This document shows positions 11,901-20,554 of a DNA stretch of 64,000 nucleotides, piece after piece (positions within the stretch are counted from its first letter, which is position 1; each line of letters begins with the position of its first letter). Both the position numbers and the translations under genes were made by a program. This stretch comes from Xiphophorus maculatus (taxonomy: Eukaryota; Chordata; Actinopteri; Cyprinodontiformes; Poeciliidae): assembly GCF_002775205.1 (NCBI RefSeq), contig NC_036461.1, positions 20,060,015-20,124,014 on the forward strand. Direction: 5' to 3'. Below the pieces are notes generated by a model, which saw only the letters and a program-made list of their open reading frames with translations, did not search any database and had not been told where the DNA came from.

Positions 11901-14565
11901 TTTCTTCTAAAACCCGCGGTGCAGGTGTGTTTTTTCGAGAGAAGAACATAGTTATCGGTTGTTGTTGTTGCTCTTTTTTCTTCTGGGCAAAAAGATTCTT
12001 ATAAACCGACATGCCACCATCAATTATGTTAAATTTGGCATGCTGTTTTACGTACATGTACATATTAAACCGCAACATTATTGACACACAGGTAGAGAAG
12101 CAGAGAGACTGTTTAGCCAATCAGAATGCAGAACACAATGCACGATGCAAATCCGTGAAGCAGCGTGAAAGGTGAACTGCGATATAGCGAGGGTTCACTC
12201 TATATCTAATAAAAATTAAGCACAATATGGGATAAAATAATTTAACTTACCGTTAGGATTCTCAGACTGCACATATATTGGTTGGAAATGTAATAATTAT
12301 TAAATTTACTAAGGTTGCCGTGGTGCGTCAGACCAGCTTTCTTTCAGTTTGAGTCTAATGATATTTAAGTGAAACTGATCTTATCTAACTCTGCAAAGGT
12401 CTGTAGATCTGTGGATGTACGAAATATCGGCACCAATATCTGTATTTTTAACGCATCTGTTTCAGTCCGATCAGTAAAACTGGACCCATATTAACATCCA
12501 ATCATTTTTTTGTCTCCCATCTTGTTGGTCGTCTGATGGCTGGTCATGTTCCAGTGATGCATTGTGGGGAGCTTAACTGAAGTAGTGAAGTCAGTGGTGT
12601 GGTCATGCTGTGTTGAAATATATATATATATAAATTGGTTTTGGCCAGAGTCAATAGGTCGGAGTTTTCACAGATCAGCGATTGGCCTGAAAACTGCAAT
12701 CAGTACAACCCTAAAAATGACTAACTGGTAATAAATACACTGCGAAAAAATCCTCTGCATTCATGTTTCTATGTGTAATCATTGAACCGATATAAAGCGC
12801 TGTAACAGTTGACTCATTAGGGTAAATTAAATAAAAAGTATTAACAGCCTTGAGCTTTTAATTATTATTTGAACTTCTTTTCCTCCTCAGGGCCCCAGAG
12901 AGCGCTCCGCTGAAGAGCAAGATGATCTACGCCAGCTCTAAAGATGCCATCAAAAAGAAGTTTACAGGTGAGGACTTGGTTACAGAGTTCCTGCAGCAAC
13001 ATGAATGATCTCCAGATCAGATGTTATTGTAATTTTAGGCTGTAGAAAGTATTAAAAACATTCTGTCCCTTTAGCCGGCCAGTTGTACTGTTTGTGAATT
13101 ACATCCAATCTTTCTGAACTTGATAATAAGGCCATCAAACGCATTGTGTTATCAATAACACAGGACTTTTCTGACCCACTACAGCAGTGGTTCCCAAAGA
13201 TTTTCTGCCCCTCCCCCGGATTACAATAAAACCCCCCCAAAAAAGAAAATCAACTGGGCACACGCATCGTTCAACCAGACATAAACCTAAACACATATTT
13301 TGTTTTCAAACTCCACTGAAGTTTATTTCACACTTCAGGTTGAAACAAAACGCACTACAAACCACCTTTACAGTGAAACACTTTTATGTAACTTTTTTTT
13401 TTTGTTTCCATCCACTAGCGGAACAAGTCAGCGTCGGGCCGGGGGGCGGGGCTAGTGACCGGGCCCTTTATACCCAAATAAAAAAGCTCATAATTTAACT
13501 TTACAACATAGACATGCAACAGCTGAGCTTACAAGTTTGTCCACCACAGAGAGCGACTATGTCATTCTGAAATCCATCTGACATGAAGTACAACAAACCA
13601 AGAGACCAACAGAAACATCAGGCTACTGGTCACTAAAGATGAAACGACAAATTCAAATCAGTTCAGAACCGCGGATGGAGATCGGATTATTTTGACACTT
13701 TATCAATTTCAGCTCAGAACCTGGAGCAGCTAGCAACTGCAGAAGCTACGTTTATTGTTGACTCGTTGAACCGAGCACGCAGCAGCGCGCGTTGAAGAGG
13801 GTAAGCAGAGGCACGCTGCGCAGCACCTCGTGCACCTCTGGATGTTTGTAACTCGGCGGAGATCACACGCACCGCCGTTCTCACAAACTGGACAATCTGG
13901 AAGATTCTCTTCCAGGCGGCTCAAATGTAAACCTTAACTATAAACACCATACTGCTGCCTTGGCTTAAAAACGCGCTCAACCCGAACTGTTGAAAGTGAC
14001 CATAACTCAGCCTTCATCCCTGACATCACCACTGTACCACCGACAGAGAGAAATAGGGATGTAAGCTCGGCGGCTGGGCTGATACAGTTTACAGTTAACT
14101 TACACTTTGTGAGTAATGTCAGAGTTGCTACCTGTTACTAGCCAGTCAGCTCAGTGACAGAAGAGCCATAAACACTCAGCTTATGACAAACTCCCTTCAT
14201 CTCAGGGTGCAGTGTTCTTGTTTTCTTAATGGCTTTGTTGAAGCAGAGGATTGATCTAGACGGCTTCCTGTTAGTTCTGTGGTGGTGTTGTTCTTGTCTG
14301 GGTTTTAGGCTCATTCATGACTGGTTAGAAAAGGAGTTTCCATGATTGGTCAGACCTGCCCAGCTTTTGTGTGTGCGTTGGTTTGGCGTGAGTCAGTGAA
14401 TGCTCAGGCGTGTTCGTCCACACCTGCGTTGACTCTGGGAACGTCTTCTCAGGTATCAAGCACGAGTGGCAGGTGAACGGCCTGGACGACATTCAGGACC
14501 GCCGGACGCTGGCCGAGAAGCTGGGCGGTAACGTGGTGGTGTCTCTGGAGGGCAAGCCGCTGTGA
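5940..14565 (+). CDS. cfl2: cofilin-2, actin-depolymerising factor (complete, 4 coding exons)
   Basis: Cofilin-2 severs and depolymerises actin filaments in the cytoplasm and is the muscle-enriched ADF/cofilin. Coding exons are 5940-5942 (the ATG alone), 9574-9881, 12891-12967 and 14453-14565, all with GT-AG introns. Their sum is 501 nt, or 166 aa plus stop, exactly the family length. The protein has Ser3, the LIMK phosphorylation site, in [11 protein letters not shown]; the basic nuclear localisation signal RKRKK at 30-34; the segment KQILVGDIG; and the actin-binding helix around [15 protein letters not shown]. It ends in [12 protein letters not shown]. An ATG-only first exon is a known feature of vertebrate cofilin genes. 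Sequence and the neighbours baz1a and snx6 favour cfl2 over cfl1. The coding start is fixed by the split ATG and the family N-terminus. Confidence 0.97.
5970..6450 (+). promoter_or_regulatory. cfl2: GC-rich island in cfl2 intron 1
   Basis: Just inside the 3.6-kb first intron is a stretch much richer in G, C and CpG than its surroundings, including GGGCCGGCCC-like and GGCGGCCATCTT motifs. The CCATCTT word is a YY1-type core. It may be the downstream half of the promoter CpG island or an alternative promoter. Open frames on both strands here look like by-products of the base composition. Confidence 0.45.
7790..8350. repeat. diverged GCTAAC/GTTAGC-rich repeat in cfl2 intron 1
   Basis: GCTAAC, GTTAGC, GCTAAT and CATGCTA words recur many times on both strands in this block and are rare just outside it. 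No fixed period is visible, so it looks like an old, decayed simple or satellite repeat. Confidence 0.45.
9140..9320 (+). mobile_element. fragment of GGGCTGCAACTAA-type MITE
   Basis: The succession of GCATTTTAGGCAATAAA, AAGAAGGAATTT, TAATATTGTGTAAAAAGACTT, a tract ending in GTGCCA, then ATCTGATTAATCAATAG matches the right half of the element at about 25627-26096. The terminal repeat is lost. Confidence 0.45.
10060..10330 (+). mobile_element. fragment of GGCCTGTCACAATAA-type hAT MITE
   Basis: It begins with CCTGTCACTATAACATTTTG, then GGACAATAAATTGT and GCGATAAACGATAATATTG, and shares its interior (ATCAATAAACTTTAAAT, AACATCTAACACTGGAACTG) with the full copies at 26730-27165, 34060-34736 and about 61390. 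No right terminus is visible. Confidence 0.5.
11455..12200. mobile_element. pogo/Tigger-like non-autonomous DNA transposon
   Basis: The left end carries TTGAACCCTCG followed by TTTTTCGCAGGGG, and the right end reads in reverse GTGAACCCTCGCTATATCGC, so the termini are inverted repeats of about 12-20 bp. Inside, a short direct repeat ATCCGTGAAG occurs near both ends. The interior has long T runs and no intact transposase. Assignment to pogo/Tigger is inferred from the style of the termini only. It sits in cfl2 intron 2. Confidence 0.5.
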
Positions 14566-15565
14566 TGCGGCAGCGGCAAGCCGAGCGGAGTCAAGCCAAC
14601 CGCCGTGCCATCAGGACCGAAACAACCAACCCCACCTGAACACCGTCACTTCACCCAGAAGCTTGCTGTCTGTATCCATGTCCTGAAGGTGTTAGCGTCT
14701 TTAGGCTTCTTTGTTTCTATTTTATTTTATTTTTTTGTCTTGGTTCTTATTGCTTTCTTTTTTCTTTTTCTTTTTCCTAAACATGGAGATCTCATTAACA
14801 TAATGATATGCAAACACCTCCCAGTTTGTCATGTGACCTTTGCTTACATGGCGGAAATAAAACAACACTACCAAACCCCACCAAGGTTCTCTCTCTCTTT
14901 CTCTCTCTCCCTCCATCCCTCTCTTTCTCCCCCTCCCTCACACACAGCCAGAGTTTTGCCAAAAAAGTTGATATGAAGGAAGCAGCCACTGTTGTGTGAC
15001 AAGAGCGCCACAAAGCACTGCCTCCTGCTGTACACGGGTTGCACTCATGAAGCTTTTTACATGAATATTTATTATTGTAATCTTTTGTGTCCTCTCCATT
15101 TCATTCAACCGGGCTGACACGTCGTGTTAGACTATGCATAAGATTATTGTCCAGCACTTTTCATTTGAACACTACAGGTTGAGACTGAAGTTCCTGGTGT
15201 TAAATTATGTTTTGGTTTTTTTTGTTGTTTTTTTTTTTTTTTTTTTTTGTTTCCAAGTGAAGATTTGTTTACCTCAGTTCTCATTCTTGTATGACTGACC
15301 ATCATTAGCTGTTTGCTTGTCGCCTTATTTCAGTTTGAATGTAACCGTCACACCAGAGTCGGAGTGCACTTTTGTTTTGTAAAGAAAGCACTACAGGAAG
15401 CAGGTTTTAGCCCACTCCCCACCCTCTACCTTCCCCAACAGTGAGAGATGACTCCCCCCACAACAACATCATCATCATCATCATCATCAGGAGCCTTAAA
15501 GTGAAACATTGTTTCTGAGATCACAGGAAGCCACTTTGCAATAAAAGCCTGTGGCAGACAAAATG
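14566..15565 (+). other. cfl2: cfl2 3' UTR with polyadenylation signal
   Basis: The sequence after the cfl2 stop contains CT-rich (about 14889-14940) and T-rich tracts and a (TCA)n run at about 15468-15487. A good AATAAA at 15540-15545 is followed by T-rich sequence, so transcript cleavage near 15560 is likely. ORFs inside this interval are not protein-like. Confidence 0.7.
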
Positions 15566-15659
15566 TCTCCTGGTATTTTTTTTTTCTACCAATCACAAAT
15601 TACATTTCTGAAAATATTTTTTGTACTTTAAATCTTTGAGGTTACTCCCAGCTTCAACA

Positions 15660-15829
15660 AACTGACTATTTTATAGAGGACGCGATCCGTATACCTGATG
15701 CGGTGGTGACAGGTTTGAATTCCGCCCTGATGACCTTTACTGCATGTCTTCCCTCTAACTCAACCCACTTTCCTGTCTGACCACTCTCGAATAAAGGCCG
15801 CTAGAACCAATAAAACCTTTTAAAAAAAA
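15660..15829 (+). mobile_element. tRNA-derived SINE copy 1
   Basis: A degraded RNA polymerase III box B-like word, AGGTTTGAATTCC, lies near 15711, followed by a body with CATGTCTTCCCTCT and CTTTCCTGTCTG and a tail GGCCGCTAGAACCAATAAAACCTTTT plus A-run. The same head, body and tail occur on the opposite strand at 53084-53273. It lies between cfl2 and the USP-like gene. Confidence 0.6.
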
Positions 15830-16220
15830 TGTATGAGTTAATAATGACAATAACTTGGTGTCTAAACAGTGAATATAGTTGCTTAAGAATCATGGCCTTT
15901 ACTGTTGTTTAAACCTGGGTTCTTTGCATACACTGAACCTTTAAAACCTTGCACCACTTCCATAATTCCTTGAGATTCCATAGCAACTAAAAAATTAACA
16001 AGAACTTGCCTCCGAATACTTGTGACATTTTTATACAGTGAGTATAAAAATGTCACTATGACATTGATGATGTCATAGAGGTTCAAAGAGGTTGTATTTG
16101 AGACTAGAATTCTGTCTTGCTGTGCTTCTCAACTTTGTTGAAAGTAGACTGCTTGCAGGGAGTGAGACGAAATACAGTGATTTTATTTTACAAACATTTC
16201 AAATTGAGCATCTAGTCAAC
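15830..16220. other. region upstream of USP-like gene
   Basis: No gene was recognised. An open frame continuous with the USP-like gene runs back to about 16092 but has no ATG before 16221. A short inverted repeat around 16022-16056, with ATTTTTATAC facing GTATAAAAAT, is the only structure seen. No clear promoter motif stands out. Confidence 0.4.
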
Positions 16221-18065
16221 ATGGCTTTTGCTCAATCCGTTGTTGGTGCCCTATCTACTAAAAAGATCTGCAAAAAGGATGATTTGCTTGCAGTTAGCTC
16301 TGAGGACAAGAATGTTAACTCTGAAGCCTCTACTAATGCTTTGGTAATGCAGTCTTCAGATAACTGTGCTCTTGCCAGTGGTCCCAAAAACCAAACGAAC
16401 CTGGAAATGGAAACTTTCTCAGAGGATGAGGAGGTCACTTTTGACGAACTCAGTGTTCCTGGTCTCAAGATGAGCGCAGGGATGCAGGCTAGCTTAGTGG
16501 TTGAGCGAGAAACCACAAAAACAGAAAATATGTTGACGAGTTTCGAAGAAATTCTTGATTTTACTAACTATTTAGCTCAAGAGGATTTACTTCAGTACCT
16601 CACTGAGAGTGAGGATGAACAACTCAGTGATGAATCCTATCCAGACTCTCTTCTAGATTTGATGAGCTCACTGGATGATCTTAGTGTCTGTTCTGTGGAT
16701 GAATTACAAAATGACACAGATTGTCTCTACACAGCAGAAGACAATGGAAGTCCAACAAATTCTCTTCTTGATCCAACCATGTACTTTTGCAGGTTTTCCA
16801 ACAACTTCAATAACTGTTGGATAAACACCACATTGCAGAGTATTTCGAACCTGAGTATTACCAGAAGGTTCATGGCTCAGAGTCCTGAAGAGATTTTTGG
16901 AGCTTTGTCAGGAGCTCCACTGTGTGCCAGCCTTTTCCTCACAGCCATGCACCAGCCGGGAAAATATTTTTCCCCAGAAGAAATGATCCAAGTTCTGTTG
17001 GAAGTAACTGAAATTATAGATTCAGAATACTTGATACAACACAACGACCTAACAAACTTTTTATTAACTATTTTAAACTGGCTTAACCCATGTGGCATTA
17101 ACACACATTGTGTGGTGTACGCAGTTGCTGCTTGTGAAGGATGTCAGAAGACTTATCAGGACACCTGGGAGCTCGGTCCCATTGTTCGTCTGCCAGTTGC
17201 TCTACCATATGACAGTACCACTTCTCTCCTTAACCGTTGGGCTTCTGAGACCTATGCAAAATGTTGTGACGTCTGCTACTCCAACTTAAAGAGAAAATAC
17301 TTCCTCAACCACACTGATGTGATAGCCCTGTATCTGAAACGGCTAGACAGCCAGGAGGATCTAAGACTTCCTGTGATTCCTAGTCCGACTATTGACATTC
17401 CTGTAAATACTGGAACACTGTTGTACCGTCTGTCCTCGGTCATTTGCCACCAATCTACAAGTTGTCTGCTTGACCACTTTTACACATATCTGATGTGTGG
17501 AGAACTGGTGTATAAGGCTGAGGATGACCAGATAACAATTTCAGATGTAGATTGTACACCTGACATTTACCATAACGGGTTTATCTACATCTATGAGAAG
17601 TACACAGAAGGACATGATGAATTTTGTGTTGGGCTTAAGGTGACCACACCAACAATGACAGAACTTGGAAAGGACCTAAAAGCTTTGACCTATCCCAACT
17701 CTCAAATAGATGAAACCGTCACAAAGAACAAAATAAGTGCCTGTTTTGAAGAGGAAGAAATAAACATGGAAACTGCAGCAAATATTACAAGTCCTGGAGT
17801 GCTGAATGAGACGTATTGTTGCACCAATAACATTAGTGCTAAGGACAGAAGTACAATGGAGGATGAAAAGGGCACTATAGGTGATAAAAACAATGTCAGA
17901 AAGACAGAAAACATAATGGATATTAATAGTTCTGGAGATAAAAGTCTTGTGGTCCACCCAGATCTTGTTCAGAATGAAATTGTCAATGAGGTTGAAATTG
18001 ACAGCGAGGATGAACAAATCAGCCATGAATCCTATAAGGACCATTGTAATGATCACACTGGATGA
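16221..18065 (+). CDS. intronless USP-family (C19) deubiquitinase-like protein
   Basis: This single-exon gene of 614 aa has a USP-type fold signature. The Cys box is NNFNNCWINTTLQSI with candidate nucleophile Cys199. The zinc-finger pairs CEGC and CDVC are kept in the fingers region. The His box LDHFYTYL holds His419, and EDDQIT near 435-436 supplies the acidic residue. The end of the fold is GFIYIYEKY at about 455-463. The Cys-box and terminal pattern is nearest the USP37/USP29/USP26 group. The order is an acidic Ser-rich N-terminus (1-190), catalytic core (190-465) and acidic tail. The start at 16221 is chosen because it is the first in-frame ATG and has A at -3 and G at +4. The canonical GNTCYMN motif is altered (NNCWIN), so activity is uncertain. 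It may be a retrogene: no introns, and A-rich DNA follows the stop. Confidence 0.75.
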   Translation: MAFAQSVVGALSTKKICKKDDLLAVSSEDKNVNSEASTNALVMQSSDNCALASGPKNQTNLEMETFSEDEEVTFDELSVPGLKMSAGMQASLVVERETTKTENMLTSFEEILDFTNYLAQEDLLQYLTESEDEQLSDESYPDSLLDLMSSLDDLSVCSVDELQNDTDCLYTAEDNGSPTNSLLDPTMYFCRFSNNFNNCWINTTLQSISNLSITRRFMAQSPEEIFGALSGAPLCASLFLTAMHQPGKYFSPEEMIQVLLEVTEIIDSEYLIQHNDLTNFLLTILNWLNPCGINTHCVVYAVAACEGCQKTYQDTWELGPIVRLPVALPYDSTTSLLNRWASETYAKCCDVCYSNLKRKYFLNHTDVIALYLKRLDSQEDLRLPVIPSPTIDIPVNTGTLLYRLSSVICHQSTSCLLDHFYTYLMCGELVYKAEDDQITISDVDCTPDIYHNGFIYIYEKYTEGHDEFCVGLKVTTPTMTELGKDLKALTYPNSQIDETVTKNKISACFEEEEINMETAANITSPGVLNETYCCTNNISAKDRSTMEDEKGTIGDKNNVRKTENIMDINSSGDKSLVVHPDLVQNEIVNEVEIDSEDEQISHESYKDHCNDHTG

Positions 18066-18117
18066 TCTTAGTGTCTGTTCTGTGGATGAATTACAAGATG
18101 ACGCTGATTATTTCTAC
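18000..18117 (+). repeat. echo of the USP-like gene's own N-terminal segment at its 3' end
   Basis: This block repeats 16605-16730: GAGGATGAACAA, then GATGAATCCTAT or CATGAATCCTAT, and then a nearly identical stretch from TGGATGATCTTAGTGTCTG onward through GATGAATTACAA. Between matching anchors the second copy is 8 nt shorter, so its second half is read in another frame and the gene stops at 18063-18065. In the shifted frame it would continue as LDDLSVCSVDELQ to a stop at about 18124. Confidence 0.85.
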
Positions 18118-18174
18118 AATAAATGAATAAATAAAAAAATAAAAAAGCTAACAAATAAAGGTTATTGGGACCCC

Positions 18175-18330
18175 GTCTGAGTCTCAGCTGGGGCCTTACT
18201 GAGTTTGCATGTTCTCCCGTGCATGCGTGGGTTCTCTCCGGGTACTCCGGCTTCCTCCCGCAGTTCAAAAGCACGACTGTTAGGTTAATTTGCCACTCTT
18301 TATTGCCCCTGGGTGTGAACGTGTTCATGT
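18175..18330 (+). mobile_element. L2/Maui-type LINE 3' tail
   Basis: It contains GAGTTTGCATGTTCTCCCGT, GTGGGTTCTCTCCGGGTACT, CCGGCTTCCTCCCGCAG and GTTAGGTTAATTTG, the hallmark order of a very common fish LINE tail. A diverged copy is at about 936-1075. No coding part of a LINE is attached. Confidence 0.55.
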
Positions 18331-18867
18331 TTTATTTTGTTTCATTAATTTCTTAAAAAGTTTATTTCTCAAAACAAAAAAACAGTTTCAAAGTATGCGG
18401 CTTCTTTTCCTGGAAATAAGAGAAAAACTAATATAAAAGAACAACAACACACACACACATTGTTATTAATTAAATAGCAAAAACAACCCTGTTCGAACCA
18501 ATGAAAAACGGGATTTTGTCAGGGTTTGATTTGTTGATGTTAGTTTTATTATTATTCTGTGTTCCTTACTCTCTGATTGAATCAGCCTTGTTTCTGTTTT
18601 GCCTTAGTTCTGTTATTCTCAGTGATTCTAGTTTATTATTCTTTGTTTCTAGTTATTCATTGTTACGTTTAGATTTATTCTTAGTTCCCTTATTTGCTCT
18701 CTCTCTCCCCTCACACCTGCTGACCAGTTAGCTGACCAGCCCAGGTCTATTGCTCCAGTTTTACCCTCACAGTATTTAAACACATCTCCTGCTTTCAAAG
18801 TTCCTCCTTTTGAATCACATTACATCCCCGGATCACCCTGTTGTTGTTTTGTTTGTTTGTTTGTCTT

Positions 18868-19127
18868 CTTCTTCAAATCCGACAACATTTGTGTCAATCG
18901 ACTAGACTATGTTTGTGCAGCAAAATGTGTTTGTGCTGCTTCGGCTTTGAAGATATTAATGAAAGTTTAAAAGTCAAAAGGTCAACCAGCCCCCGCTCAC
19001 TTTTACAAAATCAAAATGACCTTTAAACTTTCATTAATATCTTCAAAGCCGAAGCAGCACAAACAAATTTTTTTGCTGCACAAATGTAGTCGAGGTGATT
19101 GACACCAATTTTGTCTGATTTCAAGAA
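18868..19127. repeat. large inverted repeat (fold-back element)
   Basis: Positions 18929-18971 and 19022-19064 are perfect 43-bp reverse complements with a 50-nt spacer. Outside them the pairing continues imperfectly for about 60 bp more on each side (18868 and 19127 outward ends). A third, diverged unit in the same orientation as the right arm follows at about 19185-19275, marked by GCTGCACAAACG and GACACCAATTTTGTCTGATT. Confidence 0.85.
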
Positions 19128-19724
19128 GGTGGTGGTGGTGGGGGTGGGGGGGGGGGGGGGTTGACTTTCGTTATTTCTGATAACATTTCTTAATATCTCT
19201 AAAATGATAACGGCACAAACGAAAAGTTTTGCTGCACAAACGTTTGACACCAATTTTGTCTGATTAGAAGAAAGCTTGGGGGCCAACTTCACTCAGGTCC
19301 CTGAGTTCCCTGTGATTTTTGTAAGTTTTTGTTCATAGTTTTTTATTAAACTTTTATCTGCTTGCTGCCTCTGTCTCTCTGCATTTGGATCCACTTTAAA
19401 ACCAATAAACCATGGCAGATCATTTTGATTTACTGCTAAAAAACTTCTTATATTGCAAAATAAGAAAGAGAAGCAAAAAATGTAGCTAAGCTAAAACAAA
19501 ACAAAAATAACACAACAACAAAACCTTTCATGAACATTAAAAACAACTTATAAATGGGGTTTGCATTTCCTTTTTAGTGATATAAATAAAAACAGGTGTT
19601 AAAATTAAATGAACAAACACAGAAACAAAGTAAAATGTGAAAATAAAGAAAATAGTCCAGTGTAGTCTTTTTGGTATTTCTTCTATATGGTAGAAGAAAT
19701 AAGAAAATAAATAAATAAACAATT

Positions 19725-19935
19725 TTATAACAACACATCACTGTATGTTTGCAACACTCCTGACTCTGGATCCCTCAGACTTACCAGTACATCATCAGCA
19801 TAGAGGAATATGTTTTCTTCTGAGCTCCTTATTGTTATGGTTTGTAAACATGGCCCCTGTCTTTCAGCTTGAACAAATGACTCAATAAACAACCATGGGC
19901 TGATCTGGACAGACCTGGCAACATCCATCGCAAAT
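19725..19935 (-). pseudogene. L1-like LINE reverse-transcriptase remnant
   Basis: On the minus strand a frame reads ENIFLYADDVLVSLRDPESG, which contains the Y-A-D-D active-site motif of L1-type reverse transcriptases in the usual LYADDvL setting. Upstream, SPWLF resembles a damaged version of the preceding SPLLF motif. Only some 70 residues are readable, the frame degenerates on both sides, and no ends are visible. This is a dead fragment. Confidence 0.6.
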
Positions 19936-20499
19936 GTATGGCCCCCAAAGGCCTATGAGGGAACTCTTCAAAAACCACAATTTTAACAAAATCCCTAACA
20001 GCAGTGTGAAAAGTAGTATTATGTAATTCGGTATTTTCTCTCTCTTTTTTTTTTTCTGGAGCTACCTTTTTTTGGTTAGAGTGAGATTTATCTAGGCAGA
20101 ATGAAAAAATGAGAGGGAAAAAATAAGTCCCTCTCCAAGAGCAAGTTTTTCCAGCTTCTATGTTTTTTTTATACTAATACTGTATGTGAGAAATAAGAGC
20201 CACGAAAGTTGGGGACCCAATAAAGAGAGGAAAAAATACGTAAGCCTGTATTATGTGTAAATATTTTGAATGATCGACAACAAAGGTGGTTATTACGAAA
20301 TAGTTTAAGAAAACAGATGGCAGCTTCTTCATGAAGTCACAATTTCCACACTTCTTCAATAATCCCTGTCTTTAGTCTTAAAATAATTATATTAAAAATT
20401 ATACCGTTTTTAGTGTCATAGTGTTTAGGAGTTCACTGTTCCTCTTTTTTAAATAATTACCGACCCCTATGTTTCCGAACGTTTCCATAATTTTTTTTT

Positions 20500-20554
20500 C
20501 TTCTCACGAGATTTGGCAACTGTGTCCACTTCCTGTCACCAGCCGTTCGCAGCC
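20500..20554 (+). promoter_or_regulatory. snx6: snx6 core promoter / 5' UTR with ETS-type site
   Basis: The sequence CACTTCCTGTC near 20527-20537, about 20 bases before the ATG, is an ETS-family consensus in reverse orientation. It lies in the short unrepeated stretch before exon 1. There is no TATA box. The role is inferred from motif and position. Confidence 0.4.

Larger units (their letters stand above)
18066..20500. other. repeat-rich gap between USP-like gene and snx6
   Basis: No gene is supported. In order it holds an A-rich tail (18118-18160), an L2-type LINE tail, a T-rich repeat ending in an ATTAAACTTTTATCTGC-like block (to about 19393) that is split by a large inverted repeat, a G-run microsatellite at about 19129-19160, and an L1-like reverse-transcriptase scrap on the minus strand. 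Confidence 0.5.

Noticed and set aside
13185-13260. CAGTGGTTCCCAAAG-type hAT left end in cfl2 intron 3
   Set aside because: The left-end style is suggestive, but no matching right end or target duplication could be located, so no element is called.
14605-14976. 123-residue open frame after cfl2
   Set aside because: It lies in the cfl2 3' UTR and is built from T- and CT-rich tracts.
16092-16220. 43-codon N-terminal extension of the USP-like gene
   Set aside because: The extension begins with TTG, not ATG; the first ATG with good context is at 16221.
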